A stretch of DNA of 34,180 nt, taken from the NCBI GenBank assembly GCA_022865215.1, contig JALIDP010000006.1, positions 1 to 34,180 of the forward strand. Direction: 5' to 3'. The notes beneath the pieces are model-generated. The model worked only from the letters and a program-made list of their open reading frames with translations, had not been told where the DNA came from and ran no database searches. Of this stretch, positions 1 to 6,906 are shown one piece after another. How positions within the stretch are numbered: position 1 is the stretch's first letter; every line of letters starts with the position of its first letter. Both the position numbers and the translations under genes were made by a program. The stretch comes from Candidatus Nanohalarchaeota archaeon QJJ-7. Its GTDB lineage: Archaea > Nanohalarchaeota > Nanosalinia > Nanosalinales > Nanohalalkaliarchaeaceae.

Positions 1-546
1 GAGGGATACACCTCGTACGGAACGCACACTGTCAAGGATTCGGATGACCAGGGTGACTTCACCCTGCACGTACCGTTCGGACAGGCTGTTGCTGGTGCTG
101 CGGTCACCGGAACTGACGGTGACTTAGGCTCTGGTGGCGGTTCTTCGTCCGCTACAGTCGAGTACGAGGCCATGACTGGCATGGGCTCGCTGGCTGACAT
201 GGGAATGCTGGACACGGAAGTGTCTGAGAGTGTCCGTAACAGTCAGCATCTGATCCTGGTCGGTGGACCTGCGGTGAACACGTTGGTCTCTGACCTGGCT
301 CAGGACAATGATGATGTCTGGACCCAGAGTGAGTGGGTGGACCAGGCGTCTGAAGGTACTGCGCGTGTGAACGTTGTGAACGATGCGTTCACTTCTGGTC
401 AGCACGCGATGGTTGTCGCTGGTTACAGTGCCAGTGACACGAGAGGTGCCGCGAGGTACATCTCGAACTACGCTGACGTCCAGGATGACCTGGAAGGTCA
501 GAACATGAAGCAGCTGTCTTCCGCGGACTACCCGACCGCTGAGTAA
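1..546 (+). CDS. S-layer protein, C-terminal part (5' truncated by window)
   Basis: Frame 1 is open from base 1. The tail has 'LILVGGPAVNTLVSDLA...MVVAGYSASDTRGAARYISNY', the motif style of archaeal S-layer C-terminal domains. Ends SSADYPTAE*. Confidence 0.75.
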   Translation, partial: EGYTSYGTHTVKDSDDQGDFTLHVPFGQAVAGAAVTGTDGDLGSGGGSSSATVEYEAMTGMGSLADMGMLDTEVSESVRNSQHLILVGGPAVNTLVSDLAQDNDDVWTQSEWVDQASEGTARVNVVNDAFTSGQHAMVVAGYSASDTRGAARYISNYADVQDDLEGQNMKQLSSADYPTAE

Positions 547-760
547 AAGGGGTAGTTGCGCTACGACGGCTGTTCCGTTGGGAGACGGGGTTCTGTCCCT
601 GTCTCCCTTTTTCTTTTCCTTTTTCTTTCTCTCTAGCTCTCTACCTTCCTTCTTTCCAGTCTCTGAACTTCTGTGGCCCTGTTCCAGAAGCCCGTTAAAG
701 TGTGATCAGTTACATGAGAGGAAGTCTGTGGAAACACCGACCTGTTTTAAATAGATGGAC
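521..760 (+). repeat. Intergenic cassette copy 1: S-layer tail, terminator tract and promoter segment
   Basis: ttccgcggactacccgaccgctgagtaa + CT-rich tract + 'gaacttctgtggccctgttccagaagcccgttaaagtgtgatcagttacatgagaggaagtctgtggaaacaccgacctgttttaaatag'. Confidence 0.7.
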
Positions 761-779
761 TGTGAATGCAGGGGCAGAG

Positions 780-1082
780 ATGACAGACGCTACGATCGTA
801 GAGGATATCGTACGACCTTTCGTCGAGGAAGGAGTTTACCGTACCGAGGAGGACGCCTTGAGAAATCTCCGGAACGAAATCATAGAGGAAAAGATAGAGG
901 AGAACCGTGAAGAGATCAAGGAGTTCAGGGAGAAGTACGGAAAAGATTTTGAAGAGTTCACAGAGGACGTCAAAGAAGGCGATACCAGTATAGATAAAGA
1001 AGACGACTGGATGCGGTGGGAGGCAGCCAGAAACATGCTGGAAAAATGGGAGAGCGTACAGGAACGCGTGCATGCAGCATGA
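780..1082 (+). CDS. Small acidic coiled-coil protein, putative antitoxin of a TumE-like module (copy 1)
   Basis: MTDATIVEDIVRPFVEEGVYRTEEDALRNL...; stop overlaps the start of the next gene; paralogous to 1634..1951. Confidence 0.6.
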   Translation: MTDATIVEDIVRPFVEEGVYRTEEDALRNLRNEIIEEKIEENREEIKEFREKYGKDFEEFTEDVKEGDTSIDKEDDWMRWEAARNMLEKWESVQERVHAA

Positions 1083-1419
1083 AACACTTCAGGTTCTGAG
1101 AGATAGCAGTATAGTCGAGAATGTGGAGGACATCTCCTTCCAGGGTTACGAGGAGACGTTCCGGCTGGAGGCCAGGGCTATCCTGGTAAACGCGTGGAAA
1201 CTCGACGTGTTCATCCACAGGACTGAGGATAGAGACCGGTATTCTTTCCACGTTTCAGAAGACGCCGAACTTGTCGTTAGATGGGATAACGCGCCCCACC
1301 ACCCCGGGATACGTACGCACCCGTATCATAGACATGAGAACGATGAGATCCATCCATCGGAAGAGATGGATGTCAGAAAGGTTCTCAGAGAAATAGGGGA
1401 GAGGATGGAGCAGAAGTAA
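1072..1419 (+). CDS. TumE/DUF6516-like putative toxin (copy 1)
   Basis: Contains 'VVRWDNAPHHPGIRTHPYHRHENDEIHPSEEMD', the W/RWDNAPHH...HHRH motif I associate with TumE/DUF6516. Confidence 0.65.
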   Translation: MQHETLQVLRDSSIVENVEDISFQGYEETFRLEARAILVNAWKLDVFIHRTEDRDRYSFHVSEDAELVVRWDNAPHHPGIRTHPYHRHENDEIHPSEEMDVRKVLREIGERMEQK

Positions 1420-1432
1420 CTGCTATAACACT

Positions 1433-1617
1433 GCAGCCAGCTGACTACCCTACGGATGAGTAAGGTAGTCGCGTTTTTTTCCTTTTCTCTTTAGTTCTCT
1501 ACTTTCCTTCTTTCCAGCCTCTGAACTTCTGTGGCCCTGTTCCAGAGGCCTGTTACTGTGTGATCAGTTACATGAGAGGAAGTCTGTGGAAACACCGACC
1601 TGTTTTAAATAGCTGAG
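1433..1617 (+). repeat. Intergenic cassette copy 2 with vestigial S-layer tail (ADYPTDE*)
   Basis: cagctgactaccctacggatgagtaaggtagtcgcg..., then an ~85-bp promoter segment nearly identical to copy 1. Confidence 0.7.
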
Positions 1618-1633
1618 AGTGCAACAGTGGGAC

Positions 1634-1951
1634 ATGCCTGAAGAAGTACGTTTGGAGGTTCCTGAAGGGTTTTCAGAGCTGCTTGAGGACAGTGTTATCG
1701 AGAGAGGAGCTCTCAGGGAGCTGGCGAAGAGAAGGGTAGAGGAGCTGAGGGAAGAGAGGGAGGAGGCCGAGGAACATATAGAAGAGTTCGAGGAAGAGTA
1801 CGGAATGGATCTCCAGGAGTTCGAGGACCATATAGAGGGAGAGGAGGTCGGGAAGGAGGAGATCGAGGACTATAACGAGTGGAGCTTCTGGGTCCAGATG
1901 CGTGAGAAGAACACCGACCTCATCGAGAAAGCGAAGAGTATACGAGGTTGA
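1634..1951 (+). CDS. Small acidic coiled-coil protein, putative antitoxin (copy 2)
   Basis: MPEEVRLEVPEGFSELLEDSVIERGALRELAKRRVEELREERE...; stop overlaps the next start codon (TTGA). Confidence 0.6.
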   Translation: MPEEVRLEVPEGFSELLEDSVIERGALRELAKRRVEELREEREEAEEHIEEFEEEYGMDLQEFEDHIEGEEVGKEEIEDYNEWSFWVQMREKNTDLIEKAKSIRG

Positions 1952-2301
1952 TTCCTGTGGAGGCCTTTCACAGAGTTATAGATCATTATGAGGATCTGGT
2001 TTCTTCCATCGAATCCCTGGATCTGACCGAGAGATACGATCTATTACATTTAGAGGCGCGTATAGTGCTTATCGATGGTTCAGAACTACACGTCTCTGAG
2101 GTCTGGAAGGGAGAAGATCTGGAGAAATATTCCTATTACTGGCTGGAAGAGAGCGGGGAAACGATAGTCGGGTGGGACAATGCCCCGCATCACGACGTCG
2201 AGACCTTCCCGCATCATCGTCATGAGGGCGGCGAGGTAGAACCCTCCGAACCCATGGACGCTGAGACCGTTCTGAGGGAACTCCAGGACAGGATTCTCTG
2301 A
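1948..2301 (+). CDS. TumE/DUF6516-like putative toxin (copy 2)
   Basis: Contains 'IVGWDNAPHHDVETFPHHRHEGGEVEPSEPMDAETVLRELQDR'; paralogous to copy 1; TTG start inferred. Confidence 0.65.
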   Translation: MIPVEAFHRVIDHYEDLVSSIESLDLTERYDLLHLEARIVLIDGSELHVSEVWKGEDLEKYSYYWLEESGETIVGWDNAPHHDVETFPHHRHEGGEVEPSEPMDAETVLRELQDRIL

Positions 2302-2304
2302 CCG

Positions 2305-2470
2305 GTCTTCCGCGGACTACCCTACGGCCGAGTAAGGTAGTTGCGCTTCGGACAGTTTCCGTCGGGGAGCAGGGAACCGTTCCCAGCCTCCATTTTTTCT
2401 TTCTCTCTAACTTTCTTTCCAGTCTTGAGTCTTTCTGTGACCGTGTACAGAGAAATAGGATGACCTAGTT
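2305..2470 (+). repeat. Intergenic cassette copy 3 with vestigial S-layer tail (SSADYPTAE*)
   Basis: tcttccgcggactaccctacggccgagtaaggtagttgcgcttcggacagtttccgtcggggag... Confidence 0.65.
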
Positions 2471-2519
2471 ACAGTGATGTTCTCGATGATCTCAAAGAGA
2501 TAGTCTACCGCCAGAAGAT

Positions 2520-3176
2520 CTAGGAAAGGGAAGATGAAGGAGTTCCAAGCACTACCTGACGCTCGCGGTTGGAGGCCAGGGCTGTGAAGACATCACGGTT
2601 CCCTAGGTCGTAATCGGCCAGCACCTTCTCCATTGCATCCTGGTACGCCTCCTGTCCAGCCTCGTACGCTTCCTCAACTGTTTTACCTTTGATCAGGGCG
2701 CGTGGAGCAGCGTTCGAAGCCTCCATGATCGGTTGCGCGACCCGGTCCTGCAGAGGGTTAGCAGATCTGTTCCCGTTCCAGACCAGTGTGAACTCGCCCT
2801 CGTACCCGATGAACGCGTCCGCGTCATGGTTCTCGACACAGCTCCGCCCGAGTTCAGCCGCAGAACGACAGGTCCGGACGTAGAAGAGCTTGTCCGTCGT
2901 GGTATCATCGTTCTCATCTTTCACCAGGATCGGTTCGTCTTCATGGCCGCCAACCCGCTCCGCATCCCCGTGACCGTTCAGTACGATCAGTCTTGGTTCA
3001 ACACCGCCCATATAGCTCTCGAACTTGTCCCTTTTCGCCTCCTCCTCTTCCAGATCGTGCACAGTCAGTCCTTCCTCCTCTGCGTCCTGGATGAGCCTGG
3101 TACTCCACTGGTGAAGGTAGAAGACCATGGTCTCGTGGCGTGGCCGGGTGATGAGAAACCTTTCCGGATCCGGCAT
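2520..3176 (-). CDS. Caspase-like / clan CD (CHAT- or C25-like) cysteine peptidase
   Basis: 'RLIVLNGHGD' (candidate catalytic His) and 'LFYVRTCRSAAELG' (candidate catalytic Cys), then 'ADAFIGYEGEFTLVW'. Confidence 0.65.
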   Translation of the reverse strand: MPDPERFLITRPRHETMVFYLHQWSTRLIQDAEEEGLTVHDLEEEEAKRDKFESYMGGVEPRLIVLNGHGDAERVGGHEDEPILVKDENDDTTTDKLFYVRTCRSAAELGRSCVENHDADAFIGYEGEFTLVWNGNRSANPLQDRVAQPIMEASNAAPRALIKGKTVEEAYEAGQEAYQDAMEKVLADYDLGNRDVFTALASNRERQVVLGTPSSSLS

Positions 3177-3178
3177 CG

Positions 3179-3391
3179 CTATACCTCCTTGAAGGCGCGG
3201 AGGCCGGCCATCTGCATCTGCGTGTAGGCCCTGGCCACCTCGTCATCCGTTCCCTGATTCATGTGGTCCTTCAGTTCTTCCTTGGTGAAGGACCCGAGTT
3301 CTCCCATACCTATCTCGAGATGGGCCGGCATCGTTTCCAAGCGGTACTTTGCTATCTTGAACTCGTCCTCCGTGATAGTGTTATCCGGCAT
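3179..3391 (-). CDS. Small conserved-looking protein upstream of the caspase-like gene
   Basis: 70 aa, 'IAKYRLETMPAHLEIGMGELGSFTKEELKDHM...'; 2 bp between its stop and the downstream start; operon context. Confidence 0.6.
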   Translation of the reverse strand: MPDNTITEDEFKIAKYRLETMPAHLEIGMGELGSFTKEELKDHMNQGTDDEVARAYTQMQMAGLRAFKEV

Positions 3392-3400
3392 ATTACCCCT

Positions 3401-3619
3401 CTATATTATGTCCAGCGAATCCAGTTTTTTTAGAATATCGGCGCCTAGATCAGTCTCCTCGGTCACCTCCCGTTTCGCCATCTTCCAGGAGACAGGTTCG
3501 TCCTCGAGGACTACCACCGTCTGTTCCCGTTCCTTCATAGGAAGGTTGTTGTACGTCTTCATGAAGCGAGAAGGCAGTTCAGAAGCCCATACATCCGCCT
3601 CCTCTGTGGGAGGACTCAT
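3401..3619 (-). CDS. Small protein, first gene of the caspase-like operon
   Basis: 72 aa ORF with archaeal codon style, 9 bp upstream of the next gene. Confidence 0.55.
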   Translation of the reverse strand: MSPPTEEADVWASELPSRFMKTYNNLPMKEREQTVVVLEDEPVSWKMAKREVTEETDLGADILKKLDSLDII

Positions 3620-3672
3620 AGTTATGTAGGCGCTTGCACGGCTTATAAAAATTCATGTCCTTCCCGGAGAAC

Positions 3673-3905
3673 GGTAGCCGACCGCTGAGTAAAAGTGTTG
3701 GTCGCGCCACGACAGCTGTTCCGTCGGAGATTCAGGGGTTCCGTCCCGCCCCTTTTCCTTTCTTTCTCACTCCACTTCCTCTACTCTATACCTCTCTTTT
3801 TCACATCCCCTGAGCTTCTGTGAATGTGTACAGAGAACTGTTAAAGTGTGAATGGCCCTGCGAGAGGAGGCCAGTGGAGATATGAAACGATTTTAAATAG
3901 CTCCG
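3673..3905 (+). repeat. Intergenic cassette copy 4, more degenerate
   Basis: gtagccgaccgctgagtaaaagtgttggtcgcgccacgacagctgttccgtcggag...; ends with gattttaaatagc. Confidence 0.55.
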
Positions 3906-3922
3906 AGGAGGAAAATTTCTGT

Positions 3923-4111
3923 ATGCCTGCTGAAGCTAAAGCTGTGGAGGCCGGTGTTGAGAGGGAGAAGAAGATAACAGGGATGAAGCTGGAACGGCTC
4001 CGGGAGAAGATAGAAGACTTCGAGGAAGACGACGATGTCGAATCAACCCCGGAGATAAAGGGAGAAAAGATTCTGGGAGAGATGTGTGAACGTGTTATTG
4101 AGGCTGTCTAA
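3923..4111 (+). CDS. Small acidic protein resembling the antitoxin-like genes; possibly an orphan relic
   Basis: MPAEAKAVEAGVEREKKITGMKLERLREKIEDFEE...; preceded by the same promoter-type segment ('GATTTTAAATAGC') as the two TA modules. Confidence 0.4.
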   Translation: MPAEAKAVEAGVEREKKITGMKLERLREKIEDFEEDDDVESTPEIKGEKILGEMCERVIEAV

Positions 4112-4151
4112 ACCATTGTTCCAGAAGCGGAGAACTGAAAGGTCTCGGAAG

Positions 4152-4221
4152 TGGACCGGTCGGGATTTGAACCCTGAGCTTCCGCAGGATGCGAGGATAT
4201 CAAATCCCGGAGAGAATGAAA
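4152..4221 (-). repeat. Trailer duplication of the tRNA-Ala 3' end with internal inverted copy
   Basis: 'tggaccggtcgggatttgaaccc' at 4152-4174 and 4222-4244 (70-bp period). On the minus strand CGGGATTTGA...TCAAATCCCG is palindromic. Confidence 0.75.
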
Positions 4222-4375
4222 TGGACCGGTCGGGATTTGAACCCGAGGCCTCTCCCTGTCTCGCGTCGAAGCCCTCCTCGGAGATAAGAGACCTCCTCTG
4301 ACCGCTGTCTCTCCTTCAAGGTCGAGAAAGCGGTGTTGCGAAGGGAGCGTTCTAGCCAGGCTGAACTACCGGCCC
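4222..4375 (-). tRNA. tRNA-Ala(CGC), intron-containing (intron ~4257..4336)
   Basis: GGGCCGG/CCGGTCC acceptor with G3:U70; D-stem GTTC/GAAC; anticodon loop TTCGCAA; stem CTCCC/GGGAG; T-arm TCGGG-TTCAAAT-CCCGA. Confidence 0.8.
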
Positions 4376-4386
4376 ATATAGCGGGA

Positions 4387-4448
4387 TTCCGCCCGACGGG
4401 CGGAAGAGCCCGTTAGGGCGACTGTACTGCCAACTGCTACGGCAGTTG
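4387..4448. repeat. Short perfect hairpins between tRNA-His and tRNA-Ala
   Basis: TTCCGCCC-GAC-GGGCGGAA (4387-4405) and CAACTGC-TACG-GCAGTTG (4431-4448). Confidence 0.7.
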
Positions 4449-4449
4449 A

Positions 4450-4523
4450 GGGCGAGGGCCGGGCCGAAAACTGACGTTTTCTTGACGACCCTCGTACGCT
4501 TCGCTCAAAGGGCGAGGGCCGGG
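4450..4523 (-). repeat. Trailer duplication of the tRNA-His 3' end, 60-bp period
   Basis: 'gggcgagggccggg' at 4450-4463 and 4510-4523, with hairpin GAAAAC-GTCA-GTTTTC between (minus strand). Confidence 0.65.
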
Positions 4524-4644
4524 ATTCGAACCCGGGGCGGGAGCGCCACAGGCTCCTAGTTTAAGCCACTCCAAACTCCGTAAGGAGTTTGCGCGTGGTT
4601 GAAACGCCACGCATTGGAGTTTAAGCCACTAACCTACCCTCGCC
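4511..4644 (-). tRNA. tRNA-His(GTG) with 60-bp insertion in the D-arm
   Basis: GCGAGGG/CCCTCGC acceptor with C73 and encoded G-1; loop CTGTGGC in stem GGAGC/GCTCC; T-arm CGGG-TTCGAAT-CCCG. Removing 60 bp restores a standard cloverleaf. Confidence 0.8.
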
Positions 4645-4680
4645 ACGAGAAAAGAACAGGTTTTACAGGCTTTTAAAGCA

Positions 4681-4983
4681 TTATTCTGTTTCGTCCTCAA
4701 CCCATCCCTCGTAGCTCTCGTTCGCCTCGACCCCGATCTCCAGGATCTCAGGCACATCGTAGGGGTGCTCATCCTCCAGTTTCTCCACCAGCTCCTCCGA
4801 CATACCATCAGAAGTCTTCAGGAAGGCAGCGACCTCGCCCTCACGCTTCTTCTCTCCTTCCCAGGTGTAGACAGAACCGACAGGGAATGAGTTGACGCAG
4901 GCAGCGATATCCTCCTCGATGAGGTTACCTGTGATCCTCTCCATCTCAGACCGGTCCGGGAAAGTCACGTAGTAGAGTTTCAT
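4681..4983 (-). CDS. cutA: CutA1-family divalent cation tolerance protein
   Basis: MKLYYVTFPDRSEMERITGNLIEEDIAACVNSFPVGSVYTWEGEK... matches the CutA pattern; start moved to the internal Met because the upstream ORF part is tRNA. Confidence 0.85.
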   Translation of the reverse strand: MKLYYVTFPDRSEMERITGNLIEEDIAACVNSFPVGSVYTWEGEKKREGEVAAFLKTSDGMSEELVEKLEDEHPYDVPEILEIGVEANESYEGWVEDETE

Positions 4984-4986
4984 GAG

Positions 4987-5069
4987 TGCGGGAGGCAGGA
5001 TTTGAACCTGCGAACCCCTGCGGGAAGGGATCTTGAGTCCCTCGCCTTTGGCCACTCGGCCACTCCCGC
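4987..5069 (-). tRNA. tRNA-Leu(CAA), no insertion
   Basis: GCGGGAG/CTCCCGC; anticodon loop CTCAAGA; long variable arm; T-arm GCAGG-TTCAAAT-CCTGC. Confidence 0.92.
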
Positions 5070-5107
5070 GCGTTTACGGTTGTCTTCTGGAGCCTTTTAA
5101 TTCGGGT

Positions 5108-6256
5108 CTATACTATTATCTGTGCGAGGTAACCCGCGCCGATGTACGAGGCTATCGAGCTCCCCAGGTTCACCAGCATGAATATGAGGAGGAGTCTTAG
5201 AGCGGAGTTGGTCCACAGTTCCCTGATATGCTTCACCTCTCCCACCGATTCCAGGTCCCCTACTGTGGGTGGTCTGAACCGGTTCTCCGCGTAAGCAGCC
5301 ACCAGGCCGGAAGGAAGTGCAGGGTTGATCGAAGTGAACGGGGCCGCCACGAAAGACACGATAGCGGTGAGGAAGTGGGAGCGTGACAGGAGCGCTCCGG
5401 TTGCCGCAAGAGTCCCGTTCAGCAGGAACCAGACAGCGAACGCGCGACTGCCCGTCTCGAACCCTATGAAAAGGAAGATGTAGGCCAGCATCCCGATTAT
5501 AAGTGCAGGGACCCCGTACTCCACCGCCTTCTTCAGGTGCCCCCCTATCTTCCCTTTCCTCCTCCTTTCTGCCACCTTGGAAGGCTCTTCCAGCTCCTTC
5601 TCTATACCTTCGATGTGCGCGGCTCCGACGACCGCGACTATCTTCTCCGCCTCCAGCTCCCTCAACCGTTCGGCCATGTAGGCGTTCCGTTCGTCGAGGA
5701 AAGCTCTCTTTATCCCTGGATAATGTTCGCCGAGCTCTTCCACCAGTGCAGTTATAGCGTCCTTCTCCTTCAGCTCCTCGATTTCCTCTTTCTCCACATC
5801 GACGCTGCTGAAGAAGGACGCGAAGAACTCGGTGGAGAGCTTTGCTTTCTCCCAGACCGAGAGGCTGTCCCGCGCGGAACGGAACGTCTTCGATATATCC
5901 CTGTCGATGAGGGAGACTTCCTTACCCGAACCCTCTGCTGCCTGGACAGCCGCGAGCATGTCCGATCCCGGAGCGACCTCCAGGTCCTCTCCCAGTTTCC
6001 TCTGGTAGATGGAAAGTATAACGTTGAGAAACAGGAGGGCGCCGTTACCGTCCTCTATGGCCTCGGCCACGTTCTTCTCCTCCCACCCTTTCTCGTCTCT
6101 CAGCGACTCGTACCTGTCCTGGTCCAGTTCCACGGCGACGGTGTCAGGCTCTTCCTCCTCTATAACACTGTTCACTTCTTCTGCACTCTCTTCCGAGACA
6201 TGGGCGGTACCGACAAGCACTATCTCTTTCCCATCGATGGAGACTCGCCGCTTCAT
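5108..6256 (-). CDS. TraB/PrgY-family membrane protein
   Basis: N-terminal 'EIVLVGTAHVSEESAEEV...DTVAVELDQDRYESL'; C-terminal TM segments. Confidence 0.85.
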   Translation of the reverse strand: MKRRVSIDGKEIVLVGTAHVSEESAEEVNSVIEEEEPDTVAVELDQDRYESLRDEKGWEEKNVAEAIEDGNGALLFLNVILSIYQRKLGEDLEVAPGSDMLAAVQAAEGSGKEVSLIDRDISKTFRSARDSLSVWEKAKLSTEFFASFFSSVDVEKEEIEELKEKDAITALVEELGEHYPGIKRAFLDERNAYMAERLRELEAEKIVAVVGAAHIEGIEKELEEPSKVAERRRKGKIGGHLKKAVEYGVPALIIGMLAYIFLFIGFETGSRAFAVWFLLNGTLAATGALLSRSHFLTAIVSFVAAPFTSINPALPSGLVAAYAENRFRPPTVGDLESVGEVKHIRELWTNSALRLLLIFMLVNLGSSIASYIGAGYLAQIIV

Positions 6257-6302
6257 GGGTAGGGGACGTCACTGGAAGCTTAAGAAAAGAAAAGAAAGGG
6301 GT

Positions 6303-6471
6303 TAGCAGGTCTGGGCTAGCTTCCTCGCCCGCACCTTGTCCACAGGACGCGACTAGCAGCGTTCTCCCGTGTGTTTTACTGGCTACTTACAGCCCGTCTT
6401 GAAGCCTTGAATCGGCAACATGTGTCGGACTGCTCGACGCCTCGAGACAGGATCGACCTATTGCTCCCTGT
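6303..6471 (-). ncRNA. Candidate structured non-coding RNA of unknown class
   Basis: No credible ORF. On the minus strand a TATA-like TTTTAAA at ~6493-6499 lies ~25 nt before the predicted 5' end (CAGGGAGCAATAGGTC). The 3' end (GACCTGCTAACCCC) partly complements the 5' end and is followed by TTTCTTTTCTTTTC. Confidence 0.4.
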
Positions 6472-6557
6472 AAAAAACAGGTGCACCAACCTTTAAAACT
6501 CGGAGCCTCCCCTGACCCTAGAATGTCTGTTTTCTGTGAATTTAGTTAATATAGGAA

Positions 6558-6632
6558 TGCCCCGACGGGGATTTGAACCCCGGTCTTCGGCTCGAAAGGC
6601 CGAGATGATTGGCCGGACTACACTATCGGGGC
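6558..6632 (-). tRNA. tRNA-Glu(TTC), no insertion
   Basis: GCCCCGA/TCGGGGC; loop CTTTCGA; T-arm CGGGG-TTCAAAT-CCCCG. Confidence 0.92.
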
Positions 6633-6697
6633 CTCGATAGCTCGTCACGGTGGAGAGAAATTTAAAAGCGTCAGAGCTGGAGACTGTTTACATCGTC

Positions 6698-6781
6698 GGC
6701 GGGGTGGTCGTCCAGTTCCTCGGAAGAAGTGGTGGACGGAGAAAACCGTCAGGTTTTCGAAACCCCCGCCTGAGCGTAAGC
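6698..6781 (+). repeat. Leader of tRNA-Pro with an upstream partial copy of the tRNA 5' end and inverted acceptor strand
   Basis: GGCGGGGT at 6698 and 6782; inverted CCCCGCC at ~6764-6770; hairpin GAAAACC-GTCA-GGTTTTC. Confidence 0.5.
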
Positions 6782-6852
6782 GGCGGGGTAGTGTAGTGGC
6801 ATCATTGGACGCTGGGGGCGTTCAGAACCGGGTTCGATTCCCGGCCCTGCCA
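6782..6852 (+). tRNA. tRNA-Pro(GGG)
   Basis: GGCGGGG/CCCTGCC acceptor; anticodon stem GGACG/CGTTC with loop CTGGGGG; T-arm CCGGG-TTCGATT-CCCGG. Confidence 0.8.
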
Positions 6853-6906
6853 TCTCAAAGAGATGGCGGTACTAGCGTCTCGATGAGATGCGTACCCCTT
6901 ACATGT

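Noticed and set aside
4086-4301. ORF of 71 aa on the plus strand
   Set aside because: It runs antisense through the tRNA-Ala trailer repeats and part of the tRNA ('TGRDLNPELPQ', 'DRSGFEPEAS' are typical antisense tRNA T-arm translations).
4152-4375. tRNA 3' duplication as a classical integrase att site
   Set aside because: Only ~70 bp separate the copies, there is no integrase nearby, and the inverted tRNA segment and hairpin are not expected from att recombination. Not excluded for the past.
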